Assembly: GCA_030141605.1 (NCBI GenBank)
Contig: JAQGDQ010001189.1
Coordinates: 1-27,500, forward strand
DNA length: 27,500 bases
Direction of reading: 5' to 3'
Source: Tubiluchus corallicola
Taxonomy: Eukaryota > Priapulida > Priapulimorpha > Priapulimorphida > Tubiluchidae
Under the pieces are notes generated by a model. The model saw only the letters and a program-made list of their open reading frames with translations. It had not been told where the DNA came from and did no database searches. Shown here in pieces: positions 13,501 through 24,400 of this stretch. The position numbers were made by a program, and so were the translations under genes. Position 1 is the first letter of the stretch; every line of letters begins with the position of its first letter.

Positions 13501-14074
13501 GATTATCTAGCAGATCTAGCAGAAGTGTAATAATTTCTTAAGCAGAAAATTTCATGCTTAGCCACAATGCATTGTTGGAACTGTTGTCCTGGGTTGGGTG
13601 TCCGAGTGGTTTAGAGTTCAGAATGCAGCTATCTCTCATCTTGCATTTTAGACTAGCTATTGACAAAGCCGGGGCATCTACCCTATATGTTATTTGCATG
13701 TTGCGTCCTTACCTATATTGTTGTAAGTGTAAGTCACAAAGTCGCTCTTAGTGCTAATGTTGTCTGTTAAAAGAGCAACGGTAAATAAATGTTGTCTTGC
13801 TAACTTTTTTCTTTGACAAAGATACGAAATGCAGAACATTAACGTCAAGATGAACAACACAATAGTTTGTATGTAGGTGTACATAGTATGTATGCCCAAT
13901 TCCTATTGGGTATCATAAAGCTAAAAACGACTGAAAATCGTTAAATTCACAAACTACAAAGAATTTCCGTTAAACTGGACTCACATTCATAACAGCTGGC
14001 TGAGAGGCAACATCTGGCTTCAATATTGCTAGGGTCAGCTGCAGCCTTGAAAGGCATCGCATTGACAGCCTCAT
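4510..14074 (-). CDS. NME6: NME6, nucleoside diphosphate kinase family (6 coding exons)
   Basis: Coding exons on the minus strand: 14074-13985, 10287-10185, 8429-8390, 6908-6825, 5030-4948 and 4676-4510. They sum to 567 nt (188 aa plus TAA), all introns are GT-AG, and phases join cleanly. NDK-type enzymes move the gamma-phosphate between NTPs and NDPs through a phospho-His. The residues expected for this chemistry are present: Lys19 in LAILKPD, Arg96 and Thr102 in WRALMGPTNP, Arg116 in SLRGQFG, Asn128, and His131 in NAVHGSD. The NME6 assignment rests on the LQLTLA start, the ENKFYFIR and HKGKFFFDELVSFM blocks, REIGVFFPEF, and a C-terminal tail of about 38 residues; length matches animal NME6. 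ATG 14074 is the first in-frame Met after TAA 14125-14123. The N-terminus (MRLSMRCLSR) is basic, which would fit the mitochondrial location known for human NME6. A splice acceptor at TTTCAAG inside this exon could give a different start. There are two extra residues before the catalytic His loop. Confidence 0.93.
5148..5212. repeat. CAT/CGT trinucleotide microsatellite
   Basis: Imperfect ATC/GTC repeats in NME6 intron 5. The minus strand reads as a run of Asp/Asn codons ending in TAA, with no supporting context, so I treat it as a simple repeat. Confidence 0.85.
7609..7780. repeat. Diverged tandem duplication, about 80-95 bp unit
   Basis: Two head-to-tail units share ordered blocks: CAAAAYTTTAGCARATGACCAT, then a TATGCAWTWA/TATGCCCTAA segment, then CTAAATTTACTCTTTGGTG versus CTCAAATTCACTGTTTGGTG. 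The second copy carries an insertion of roughly ten bases. It lies in an NME6 intron. The block just upstream, near 7580-7600, may be the worn end of a third unit. Confidence 0.65.
7934..7960. repeat. Short GGTGCTA tandem repeat
   Basis: A 7-bp unit (AGGTGCT/AGGTGCC) repeated about four times in an NME6 intron. Confidence 0.7.
9157..10153. mobile_element. hAT-like MITE, about 1 kb, non-autonomous
   Basis: The left terminus CTAGGGATGCACTGA is the inverted counterpart of the right terminus TCGGTGCATTCCTAG (13 of 15 bases pair). The TAGGGATGCACYGA start followed by AATTTCGG-type sequence is the pattern of widespread hAT-family ends. Many ATTCGG/CCGAAT motifs sit just inside both ends, as expected for subterminal transposase-binding repeats. 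The interior has only frames below about 65 codons and nothing resembling a hAT transposase. The right terminus is duplicated, with copies at 10120-10134 and 10139-10153. Flanks CATTGAGT and CGTTCACA are only weakly alike, so an 8-bp target duplication is not convincing. The element lies in NME6 intron 2, about 31 bp from the exon 2 donor. Confidence 0.75.
10636..10658. repeat. AT dinucleotide microsatellite
   Basis: A (TA)n run in NME6 intron 1. Confidence 0.75.
11479..11595. promoter_or_regulatory. CRE plus two E-boxes in NME6 intron 1
   Basis: A perfect TGACGTCA (11479-11486) is followed by CACGTG at 11502-11507 and again at 11590-11595. These are the palindromic sites of CREB/ATF-type bZIP and Myc/USF/CLOCK-type bHLH factors. 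Three palindromic bZIP/bHLH sites within about 120 bp suggest an intronic regulatory element, but no function can be shown from sequence. CACGTG also occurs at several other places in the window. Confidence 0.35.
13599..13609 (+). repeat. tRNA-like A-box, possible SINE relic
   Basis: TGTCCGAGTGG followed by TTTAGAGTTCAGAATGC resembles the A-box and D-arm of tRNA-Leu/Ser-derived SINE heads. No B-box (GGTTCGANNCC) is found at the expected distance and no cloverleaf can be drawn, so it is at most a decayed SINE head. Confidence 0.2.
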
Positions 14075-15215
14075 GTTGATGAAATCAGGACACAAAAGTA
14101 GCAAGTAAAATTCAGAAATAAATTAATATGCAGCTTCACGTACAACCTAGAAAGTTATAGAAATGACTCTATAAATGAAATAAAGTATTAATGAAATAAA
14201 TAACTTTTCACAAATTTCCAAGTTACGTTTTTCAATAACAGCTGAATAAGAAAGCTGCAGTGTGACAGGTACCACCAAGAACTTTGCTCGAGCTCTCATA
14301 ATTACCACTAAAAGAATTGTCTTGAAATGACCAGCTGAGAAAATATACACGATTATAACAGCTTTATTTTTAAGTTTACTGCAATCGAATTCCAAAACGT
14401 TAATTATCATTTTATAAAGTTATAGTTAACGTTTTGATGCAAATTACAATGATGAACAGGTCGACTTGCTGTACGTGAAAAGTTGGTTCAATACTGTCAA
14501 GTAAACTACTCGGCTTACGTGTATACAACAAAAGCAAATAAGTGCATAACTGTAGCTTCCTTACCAAGGTAACAATGCCCAAGTTTTAACTACCAAACCG
14601 ATGAGTCATTTATAACAATCTCGAATATAATATATAATGTGAAAATTTTTGTTACACAAAACAAGGGTAAACAACAGTAATAAAGGGCACTGCTAACCAG
14701 TCACATAAAGCTCAAACATCGAACTGTCAGTAAAACTTTCTTGTTTTCACTTTTGACTTGTCGGCACATTTCAATATTGCACATTTCCGTGTTGCTGCGC
14801 CATCTGTTGGCGATTTCTGTACATAAGGTAAATCGATAATATGAATACTGTTTTGCCAAACTTATTAAAACAAGCTTTCTTCGCAGAAATATGCACAAAA
14901 TGAAGCTAAACTTAAGAACTGCACTTCGAGTATTACTCTGTATAAGCTCTTTCGTCAGTTTTCGTTTGAAAAATTATTCTGAATGACGTCATCAAAATTT
15001 GTTATGTACATTAGTTACCGCATAAGCGCTTAATCAGTTCTCAAGTACAAGTTTTGAATAAACTAAAAGATAGAACTTTTATTGTCGTTTGCAGGAGTAA
15101 TCGTGTACTGTGCAGAATGATGTGGTATTTTTGACGCACAGTTTAGACCTGACTTTAGATCTTAATTTTTGTATAACATGTTTAGAATTACCTATTGATA
15201 GAGTTAACAGCAAAT
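14075..15215. promoter_or_regulatory. Divergent intergenic promoter region, NME6 / PKA-R
   Basis: About 1.14 kb separates the two start codons of these head-to-head genes. It must hold both 5' UTRs and probably both core promoters. A perfect CRE sits at 14984-14991. TATAA-like words occur but cannot be told from background AT content. I see no further conserved gene in it; the largest minus-strand frame (14701-14898) has no recognisable domain. Confidence 0.6.
14984..14991. promoter_or_regulatory. Perfect palindromic CRE (TGACGTCA)
   Basis: TGACGTCA in the context AATGACGTCATCAAAA, 225-232 bp before the predicted PKA-R start codon. This is the consensus CREB/ATF site. It is one of only two full matches I found in the window. 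Confidence 0.55.
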
Positions 15216-15429
15216 ATGTATGATCTTCCTCGAGGTCTACCTAATCTGTTAGAGGCATTCACGATGGCTGTGTTACGCGAAGAGCCAGTCGATGTAGTGG
15301 ACTTTGCAGTTATATATTTTACAAATCTCTATGAAGAAATGAAAAGAAGTGAAGAAAAAGACACCAATAGACAAAAAACAAACTTTGCAACTGGTCCTTT
15401 TCACTATGCAGATTTTGCAGATGGTTTGG
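15216..15429 (+). CDS. PKA-R exon 1: RIIa dimerisation/docking domain
   Basis: Encodes residues 1-71. The two amphipathic helices of the X-type four-helix bundle are clear: [15 protein letters not shown], then the [19 protein letters not shown] block. The hydrophobic positions that form the AKAP-docking groove in RII are kept as aliphatic or aromatic residues. The exon continues into a Lys/Glu/Asp-rich linker ([12 protein letters not shown]) and ends in phase 1 at GG|GTGAG. Alternative upstream starts are non-ATG only. Confidence 0.9.
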
Positions 15430-18400
15430 GTGAGATGACAGATAAATTTATGCATCATTGTTTTGTTAATTGGTGCATCATTAATGCATGCACCTATCTG
15501 AAATTTGATACAATTAGTTCATAAGCATTCATAGCTAGTACTAGTACTAGTAGTAGTAATAATAGTCGGTATTTACTGCCTTGCTGAATGTCAGTACTTT
15601 AATTTCAGAACCTGACCAGGCAAACTGGTTTCCGAAATCCCCTTCAGCGGCTTCCCATCTTTCAGCTGCAAGTTTTAAGGCAAGTTATTTAGCGTTTTTA
15701 ATGAACGAATATTAAGCTGTATTATAAACACAGTTTTGCAGTTATGAAGTTTTATACCTTACCTTGTCCAAGAATGCCTTATCCAAACAAATAAGGACCT
15801 AGATGGTAACCATCTATAAACGGTCGTCTCTCATATGTCTTTTGAAATTGTCAACTAATAAAACACTGATGGTTGATGATGAAAGATGATTCCATGGTTG
15901 AACTACGCGATGCCCAAAGTAGTGTGATCTGATGTTGGTTCTAGCTGGTTGCACAAATAACTTAGACTCATGAACCATGACTCTGTGAGGTCTTGGAAAA
16001 AGATCTGTCTCAGTCAGAACAGTATTTCCACTAACTATTTTGAAGCATTTCACAAGGTCTACAGTCTCACGCTTTTGCTCGAGAGTAGAAATTGAAGTGG
16101 GATTCAAATCAATAGCAAGACGAGTACATCTATCCTGAGTTCTTTCGAGAGCATTCTTGAGAGTAGCATACTGGGGTGACCATACAACTGACACATATTC
16201 CAGAATGGGTTGAACAACAGCTTTATAGAGAGGAATAATTACAGCTGCATTTCTCGATATCACACACTGCTTAATAATGCCAATATGACGGTTTGCTTTT
16301 GTAATGATTGATTCACATGGGAATTCCATTTGAGGTCATAAGAAATCATTACGCCCGAGTCTCTAATACAACTTTTTTCAGCTTTTGAGCATTATTTAGA
16401 TAGTAAGGTGTAATAGATTTAGGGCATATTCTAAGTAAATTACATTTACTGGGTTTAAGTGTCAGCAACCATTTACTGCACCAGTCTAAAATTTCGTCCA
16501 AGTCATGTTGTAAAATATAATATATTCGAGAAAATTACAAAAATTCAATTACACAATGCAAACTTGGGTACTTCTCACACACCAGTGAAGGATAATAAGC
16601 AAGGCATCTTTTAAATCATTAATAGTTATACCTACTTTTGGAAAAAACTGAATTGTCATAGACTAGACTAATATCATGTTTTTAGTGTCCACTGCTACTG
16701 GAGTTTGCAACTATCTTCAGCTAGAGTATCTTTGTATACAGTATATGGTAGCTTGCTGCCATCTGTCAGATTTTATTATTGTTGCAATACATAATTAGAG
16801 TTCTCTCATATTAAATGGGAAATTTTGTTCAAATGTTTCAAATACTTCAGTAACAAACAAGTAATAATTTTGAAATATTTGTGTTCAAGTTAAAAAGTTA
16901 TGAATTGAATGTTTTTAAATAGTGTGACGTTGACTTCTTTTGTACCAAAAACTGTATCAGTCGTTAAATCGAAATATAAAAGGTTTATTTTAAATCTTTA
17001 TATTTAAACAGCTAATTTTAAAAATAAGATCGTTGGTGACAACTGTGTAATGTTTCCTTTTAACAAATAGCAATTTTTAATGTTTGGATAGTAGCTTACA
17101 AAAATACTAACCACTAACAACTGGAAACTATTGCTATTTAATATATTATAAAAATACTTATGGGTGGCCTGTTATAAGCTATAGCTTCTTAGCTCTCCTT
17201 GCATTAATATTTTTTACAACAGTGATAATTTTTCATTTCATTGTTTTTTTTAATAATTATATGTTGTACTTCAAATTTATGTATCAGCTAATGTGATAAA
17301 TCAATAAATTATTTTTTTTAATTTGAAATTTAATTTTGAATTTAATTCTATAGGTAAAATGGAGAATTTCCGCTGATTTAAAATTAATGTAACAATTATT
17401 TGCAAAGTGATGACTTTGCAAGTAAATCTGGTAAGTGGTACCAATGTTTATGAACTTATTTTCAGGTAGTATACCCAAAAACTTCACTGCAAAAAGAAGC
17501 ACTCAGATACGCATTGAAGGATATTACGATCTTTCAAACATTGAGCTTGGTAAGAAAAAATTTTAGATTTCTGGCAAATTTACTAAATGTTTACAGATTT
17601 ACAATGTTTACTGACTAACTGATGAGTTTAAAACATTAGGATTTGGAAAGGATGAAAAAGTCAAGGAAAGATGGTTGTTGTTAACACTGTCAATGTGAGA
17701 CTGTAATTCAAAGAGTTTATCTTTTCCTTGGCCCAGCAGCTACTGTTTTGTCATTTATACACCAAGTTACTATTCTGGTGTATCTATAATATAGAAATGA
17801 TTATCCAGAGCCACCGGTTGTTAAGCACTTACTATACACACTGGTCGCCTTTACCCAAAATGATAATGATGATTTATTATGATAATGATGATGGCAACAA
17901 CAAAATAATGGATAAAACAATTGACTTAGTAGGTATTTTTTTTGCTTTGTGTTGTAATATTTCAATTTAGAGCTTTTCTGAATAAAGTTTCTCAGACAGT
18001 GTGTACTTATTAAGTAATAACTAGTGTATTATTTTGTAGGAACAGCAGCATGATGTTATTGATGCCATGTTCACGAGATATGTAAAAGCTGATGAACAAG
18101 TGATCAAAGAAGGTGATAAAGGAGAGACATTTTACGTCATCGAAAGGTAAATTATATACCATCACACTTTTCTATATAATTTTTTAGAACTATATATTGG
18201 CAAAATATATGGTTTACTGTTAGCTGTGTGCAGACCATCTAGGCCTATGGTATTAGTGATTCAGTCATTTGGTTGGGATGATTTAGGACATTCATTCTGA
18301 ATTGTCACATACTGTTGTTTTTTTAACCACTTCTTACTTCATGCTCTGTGTTTTTCATGGAAATTAATTGATTTGTGAACAGATATTGTTCAATTGGAGC

Positions 18401-21400
18401 TTGCTTTCGAACTTTTTATTTATATCCAATAAATTAACGTTGTTGGCGTTGGCCGCCTTCAGAAGTTTTTGCTTCTAGCGGTTCCTATTCTATCTACGTA
18501 AAGCGAGATGGCGAAATGAAGGCTGTGGGATCGTACGAGGGAGAAGGCAATTTTGGAGAGCTGGCGCTGAGATACCATGTACCTTATGCTGCTACCGTTG
18601 TTGCAAGAACTGATGGGCAACTTTGGGGATTGGTAAGACATCTAGTAATGTTGAATTATTCTTCAACAGTAAATAGGTTCACTATATTTGTATTAAACTG
18701 CTACCTTTCTAAATGGCTAATAAACTTACTGCATCATGGATGGCACTATTTTCTCATGGTATTACCATCTCCTACATACCTTACAGCAAGCATTACTTGT
18801 ATGTATAGTTTGAAATTAACAAATAAAGTAAAAGTATTGAAATAGGATACATTTATGATCTTTAATACCGTTTTGTATTCAGGATCGACAGACATTTCGT
18901 CAGATACTACTTAGAAAGAAGTTTCAAAAGCACAAACGATACGAAACCATTCTGGAAAGCATACCGATGCTACAGGTGCTAAAGGTATTCACCTGACTTA
19001 AAACTGACGAAACACTTTCTCCTCGTTGCTTGTTTCAAATATAATTCACAGTGAATGTATTGATATGCTGGTATGTTGATATGTAATGATTTAGTTTTCT
19101 GCACTATAGCTGGTCTCTATTTTATCAGTTGATTACACAGTTGTAGCCAATTCTGTGGTTAGTCGATTTCCTTAGCTACAGACAGAATGCAGTGTATCCC
19201 AGGGGACATTAATAAGATTGTCTGAATGCCTCCTACATTAATTCGATGAATTCCTGGTATGTGCAAGAATTTTTTTGCCACTTTGGGTGCCAGATGGTTT
19301 TGTTTGAAGTTAGCCTTGCACCCCTATTACATTATCTCATACTGAGTCATATACTGCTTAAATCATCTCTGATATGGAGCAACTTAGTAGGTATAATATT
19401 AATGTAACATTACCTATTCTTAGTGCATGTTTTTTGTGAATTATTCAGCTAGACCTTTTTATAAACTCGCAAGCTACTTCTCATTTTGCAGCCGTGTGAA
19501 CGAGTAGAGCTTACAAACGCCTTACAGTGCCGAGACGTTGAAGATGGGCAATTTATTTATAGACAGGTAGGCCTTTTGTCATTACCCCAATGTGGTTGTT
19601 ATGGAAGTTGAGTACTGTCACAATTTGTGTTCCCATTCTGCTGCTTTTTGTTAGTATACATAAATTTTTTGGTGTTTATATTTCTTCAAAAACAAGACAC
19701 CTGTTTTTTAGTAGGCCTACAGTGTAATGTATTTTGGAAATTTACAAGATACTGTGTAGCTATAGAATTTTTTATTTCAAGAATAACTGATAGTTGCATA
19801 ACAGCCCACAATTTTATCTATAAAAGATTTTATTGTAAACGCCTTTTCGAGAACTCAGTTATTCTTTTGTTCAGATCTGAATAAGAGAATAAGGTTGTTT
19901 GAAGAGGAGCACTAGCATGTTCTCAAAACATCAGCGGTTACAACAAAATTTCCTTTAAGTAATATCATGGGGATTTTACGTAAAACTACAGTAGTTATGC
20001 TACCTTTGTGATGAATAGCATTTTGTTTTTTAAGACCTGTTTTCTGTGCATTAGCAGTTGTATTCATCAAATCTTGTTCTTGTTTCTTGTTTCAAAACCA
20101 ACAGTGGTTATTACTATTCACTTCATTCATTTATTTAACCCCTAATTAATGTTATCTTATGTGACCACACATGAAATTGTCCCTTTTAATTTAAAACTGT
20201 TGACACAGTTTGGCTTGTTAACTTCATTTCGGATTATGTATTTCACGATAATTAAACCTACACACTTCTTGTTATGTTTATAAACTTTTAGTGCGTTTTT
20301 AAAACTTAGCTGATTCTAGTTTCATGTTTCATGCAACCTAGGTGACAAAAACTAATATTGTATATGCTTACAAGCTTTGCATAGTCTTTTAACAGCAAAC
20401 ATCGCTTAAAAACACAATTTTCTTGAAAGACATCTGCTAAATGTATCAACTACCTTGAAAGACAACTGTCATATGCGAGTGCTGCAAACCAGCTGCTTAG
20501 TATATTACTGAACATTCTAGCTATAAATTCCATCAGAACTGAATCATATCTAAAAAAGGAATCAATTGAATTAAAAGCTTTTGTAAAGTCAAAAAGCAGA
20601 CCAAAACATATACTGGCTTTGATTTTTACATTTTGACAACAAACTACTTTTTAAACAGTAAAAACATTGGAAGTTACGTTTAGCTTCAAAATGAAATATT
20701 TCATTGATACCTGATCTTGACACACTATGTTTTATTTCCACAGGGTGATATACCAAATGGCATGTTTTTCATTGAGAGTGGAAAAGTTGTGATTTCCATC
20801 AAGGATATGGTACAAACTTTGCTTTTAATTTCTTGTAACTGCTAAAGTACTTTACGTAGTGGTTATTGTTTACTAGACCTGTAGGTAATGCTGTTTTGCA
20901 CGGTTTGTGTAGTCTGTGAAATTGTTACAAAATTTATTGATATAATGTAAGTAAATAATAGCAGTATTGAGCATATTGCTCTACCTATACATTATTTATC
21001 GGTTTTCATATGGATAAATTTTATATATATATCCTATATGCTGTGCAGTTTTTGTTATAGTATGGTAAGTGCACATTGTAATATACAATATAATACATGA
21101 CTTTTAAATGAGTGCATTATTCATAGTTGTAATGTAACATTTAAGTGGATGTATGTTTCGTAGTTTTGGTTTGTTTCTTATCTGTATTGCCTACACAGAT
21201 GTTTTTGTAATTTCTACGGTATTAACATCTTTTGTAGAATAATGCTGAAGTTGATGTAAATGTATTGGACACAGGTGCTTATTTTGGACGTAAGTTGCAT
21301 TTTCTTAGATATAAATATAGTCACCAACCATTTTTATTAAATAAAGCAGTATGGGCTTTTAAAGGACCCGGAATTGCGAGCAACATTCACAAATTCATAA

Positions 21401-24400
21401 CAGGGGTGGAGATTTCTAACCTCAAAAGTTAGAGTGTGGCACTCACTTAGTTGATTGTTGAATATTAACTGCAGGTCTTATTGGGCATTTTGCTGGGTCA
21501 GATTTCGTGCAAAAGGTCTATACAACTCAAAGGAACAGAAAGTCACCTATGAGGGGTGATCAAAACATTCATATTGGGGAGGTTCAAGACCTTTCATATC
21601 TAGGTCTTACTGAACTAGAATGTAAGCACTAACGTTCTTGTACCTGGTATGCCCTTCTTGTCTGTTTCTTATAAAGTTAGTGGATTCCAATGACTGTTAT
21701 ATGATTGTCATGGCATCTGCATTTGGATCCGAACAAAGTGCGGAATCCCTGAAACATGGTCATGTTGTTATTATTGGTGTTGTCACATTTATCTTTGAAA
21801 GCTGTCACAGACAAAAGTTTTCATCACACCAAACTGAAATTCTGCAAGAAGATACTACAGATTATTGTACGGATTGTAATTGAACCTGATCCCAATGCAA
21901 TTTTATCTCTTCCAATGCAGCCATGTGTATGCCTCTTTAAATATATCATGCCCGTTAAATGGATCCGTCCTGTGCATTGTCACATTGTTGGAGTTTCTTG
22001 CATACTAAGGTATAAATGATTCTGTTCCAGCAATATGTTTTCTAAATTCTTACAAAACAACAGATTCTATGATAACGGTACGACGATTTTCATGATTTCA
22101 TCCATGAATGATATCCGTGCTTTTTTATGAAAATCATTAACTTTACAAAAAATGTGCAGGACGTGCCCTATCCAAGCTTAGAGCTTCCAGTCTCGTTTCA
22201 TAAAAATTTAGAATATGCATTGCTGGCGCAGATCTATTTGTACATTAGAATGAAAGAAACTCCTATAATGTAACAATATATAAGGGCGTGTGATTCATTC
22301 AGTGGGTATATCTGAGGGCCAAATTGGGAAACTAAAATCATTTTAAAACCTACTATACAGATTTCAGTCATACACTGCAATTTCCAGCATAGATAGCACT
22401 CTTAAATAGATAACAAGATAAGATAATAGATAAGACGATGCTTTGATAGGTAATTTTTAAAACAGATTACATGTTCAGAATTTTTTGGTAACCTGTAAAA
22501 AGGGGTCTATGTGAAACCTATAAGGCCAACCTGTCCCTGGGTAAAATGGCCGGTCTAGGCCACTCCTTTGCTTCATTCAATTGTAAAGTGAGTTCTAATC
22601 TGGTGTGATTGTTGGTATTTCTAGTATAGTAATTGGCCTTTTTAGTTGGTGGTAAATAATTTCATGATAACAATTTGAATGTAAAGATCTGCACTAGCAG
22701 TAATACACGTCTTTTGCTTTTTGATATTGTGACTGTCACTAATAAAATACAACTTTCTCCTTTTAGAGATGGCACTTATCAATCAGAGTCTTCGGGCAGA
22801 ATCTGCAAAAGCAGTCGGCCAAGTGGAACTAGCTTGTAAGTTGTTATTCCAATGAAATTAATTATTAACTTATTTGGTTGAAGGGAATAGGTGGGTGATC
22901 ATGCGCTTGGCTGTAGAAGTTAGTCAGTGTACGTTCTGTTTAGTAAATGGATAGACAAACACCGAACCGCATAAACACCCTCTGGACAATTTCAACTGCC
23001 ATTTTGTTTCTTCTGGCTGTTCTTTTATTGGAGGAACAAGATACCTCGCCTGATTCACCTTAAAAGGTTACTTTTAATTTAGGTTATATTTTAGTAATGA
23101 AAAAGAATCTGATTGTTCCACAACCATTCAAAATTAGTAGTTAGGAATTGCAGCAGTTGGCGTTGCATTCCAGCTTGCAGCGTGATTACTGGACTCTATG
23201 TTCGTCTGTTATTATTATAATTGGTACTGTAACAGTGTCATTAATTATTATTAATATTTATTATTATAATGTCACTCGTGCAGTAATACACACAAAAATT
23301 TACACTGTGTTTAATGAACACAAGCAAACAAACAAATGAACAGCAATAATCATTAGTAATTACAATATTTACAGTGTGCATGCGTAATTCAATTTCTGTT
23401 GGTTCATTATTAGAAAGTGAGATATAACATAATCTATCCATAACATAAAATTTCTGTTATCAAATATTTATTTAATTGGCTTCCACTTAACTTTTTATAA
23501 ACTACTTTATAAATGGTTTTATAAATAAAATTATTTATAAACCAGTTTATATGTTTTTGATTTTCTGCTGTTATTCATTAGGTCATCTTCTCTAAGACCA
23601 TATTCAAAATTCAAAGAATATAAGTTTCTTCCAATAACTGTTGTCGTAGACATGTTTCAGTTCATCACCATACACGACAATAACCAATTGCTATCACCAC
23701 AAAATTTATACGGTAATTTTATAATCTGCAGTTTGGTATCTCCACCTGCACAATTAATTGCATTATAGTCACAAAAGAAATGCTTCTTGACTGTAATGTA
23801 AGCAACAATTTATGTAGATGTTATGCCATGCTCAATTATTCATTTTATTAAAATATTACTATAATTATGAAGTCTTATGTATATCATATCGAGTTATATT
23901 GTATTGTGCTTTTGTGTTGTCGTAATAAAATAACAAAACATAAATAACAGATGTAACTGCATTCTCCACACATCGTGACATCACTGAGTGTGCATCACAT
24001 ACTCATGCTCTTGTTGTCCAGACTTTGCTCATTTAACTTTCCACATTTTACTCATTTTAACTTCCACTTTGGTTTTGTGTTGAAAAGAGATGTAGGTTTT
24101 AGTCCAGCTCTAGTGATAGAGAATTTTTGGTGTTTTTTTTGTACCAGGACTAATTATCTGATTTTTGTAGAATTATGTAATATGCATTTAGCTGTTAAGC
24201 TCACACTCAGCCAGTAATCTAATCGTTTGGCAATCTGCAGTTTGTATTTGCTTTGTCATCATTCTCTTTACTGAGTAATAAGGGCATCGCTTGCTTTCAT
24301 AGATGCGTTTTGTGAAAATGTTGGACAACCACATTCTGGTTGTTATTGCTAGCACATTTCAAGGTACACTGGATTATTGTAACTTTGATTTGCACAATGT

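Noticed and set aside
13590-13690. A functional tRNA gene on the plus strand
   Set aside because: Only an A-box-like word is present; no B-box, acceptor stem or cloverleaf could be found.
4510-14074. The minus-strand NDK gene as NME8/NME9 (thioredoxin plus NDK) or NME5
   Set aside because: The first exon already starts at the NDK strand with LQLTLAILKPD, total length is 188 aa, no thioredoxin or Dpy-30 exon is needed, and the block pattern and C-tail fit NME6.
14701-14898. A protein-coding first exon in the divergent promoter
   Set aside because: The frame has no recognisable domain and does not join NME6 in phase; it lies in the likely 5' UTR/promoter zone.
16118-16123. Adjacent Arg codons (AGA CGA) in PKA-R intron 2 as a hidden inhibitor site
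   Set aside because: They are the complement of the LINE reading frame, are followed by Val-His and soon a TGA, and lack exon-like flanks.
23511-23552. An RNA hairpin or regulatory RNA from TTTATAAAC-type inverted repeats
   Set aside because: The pairing is imperfect and built of low-complexity A/T words, which arise easily in such AT-rich introns.
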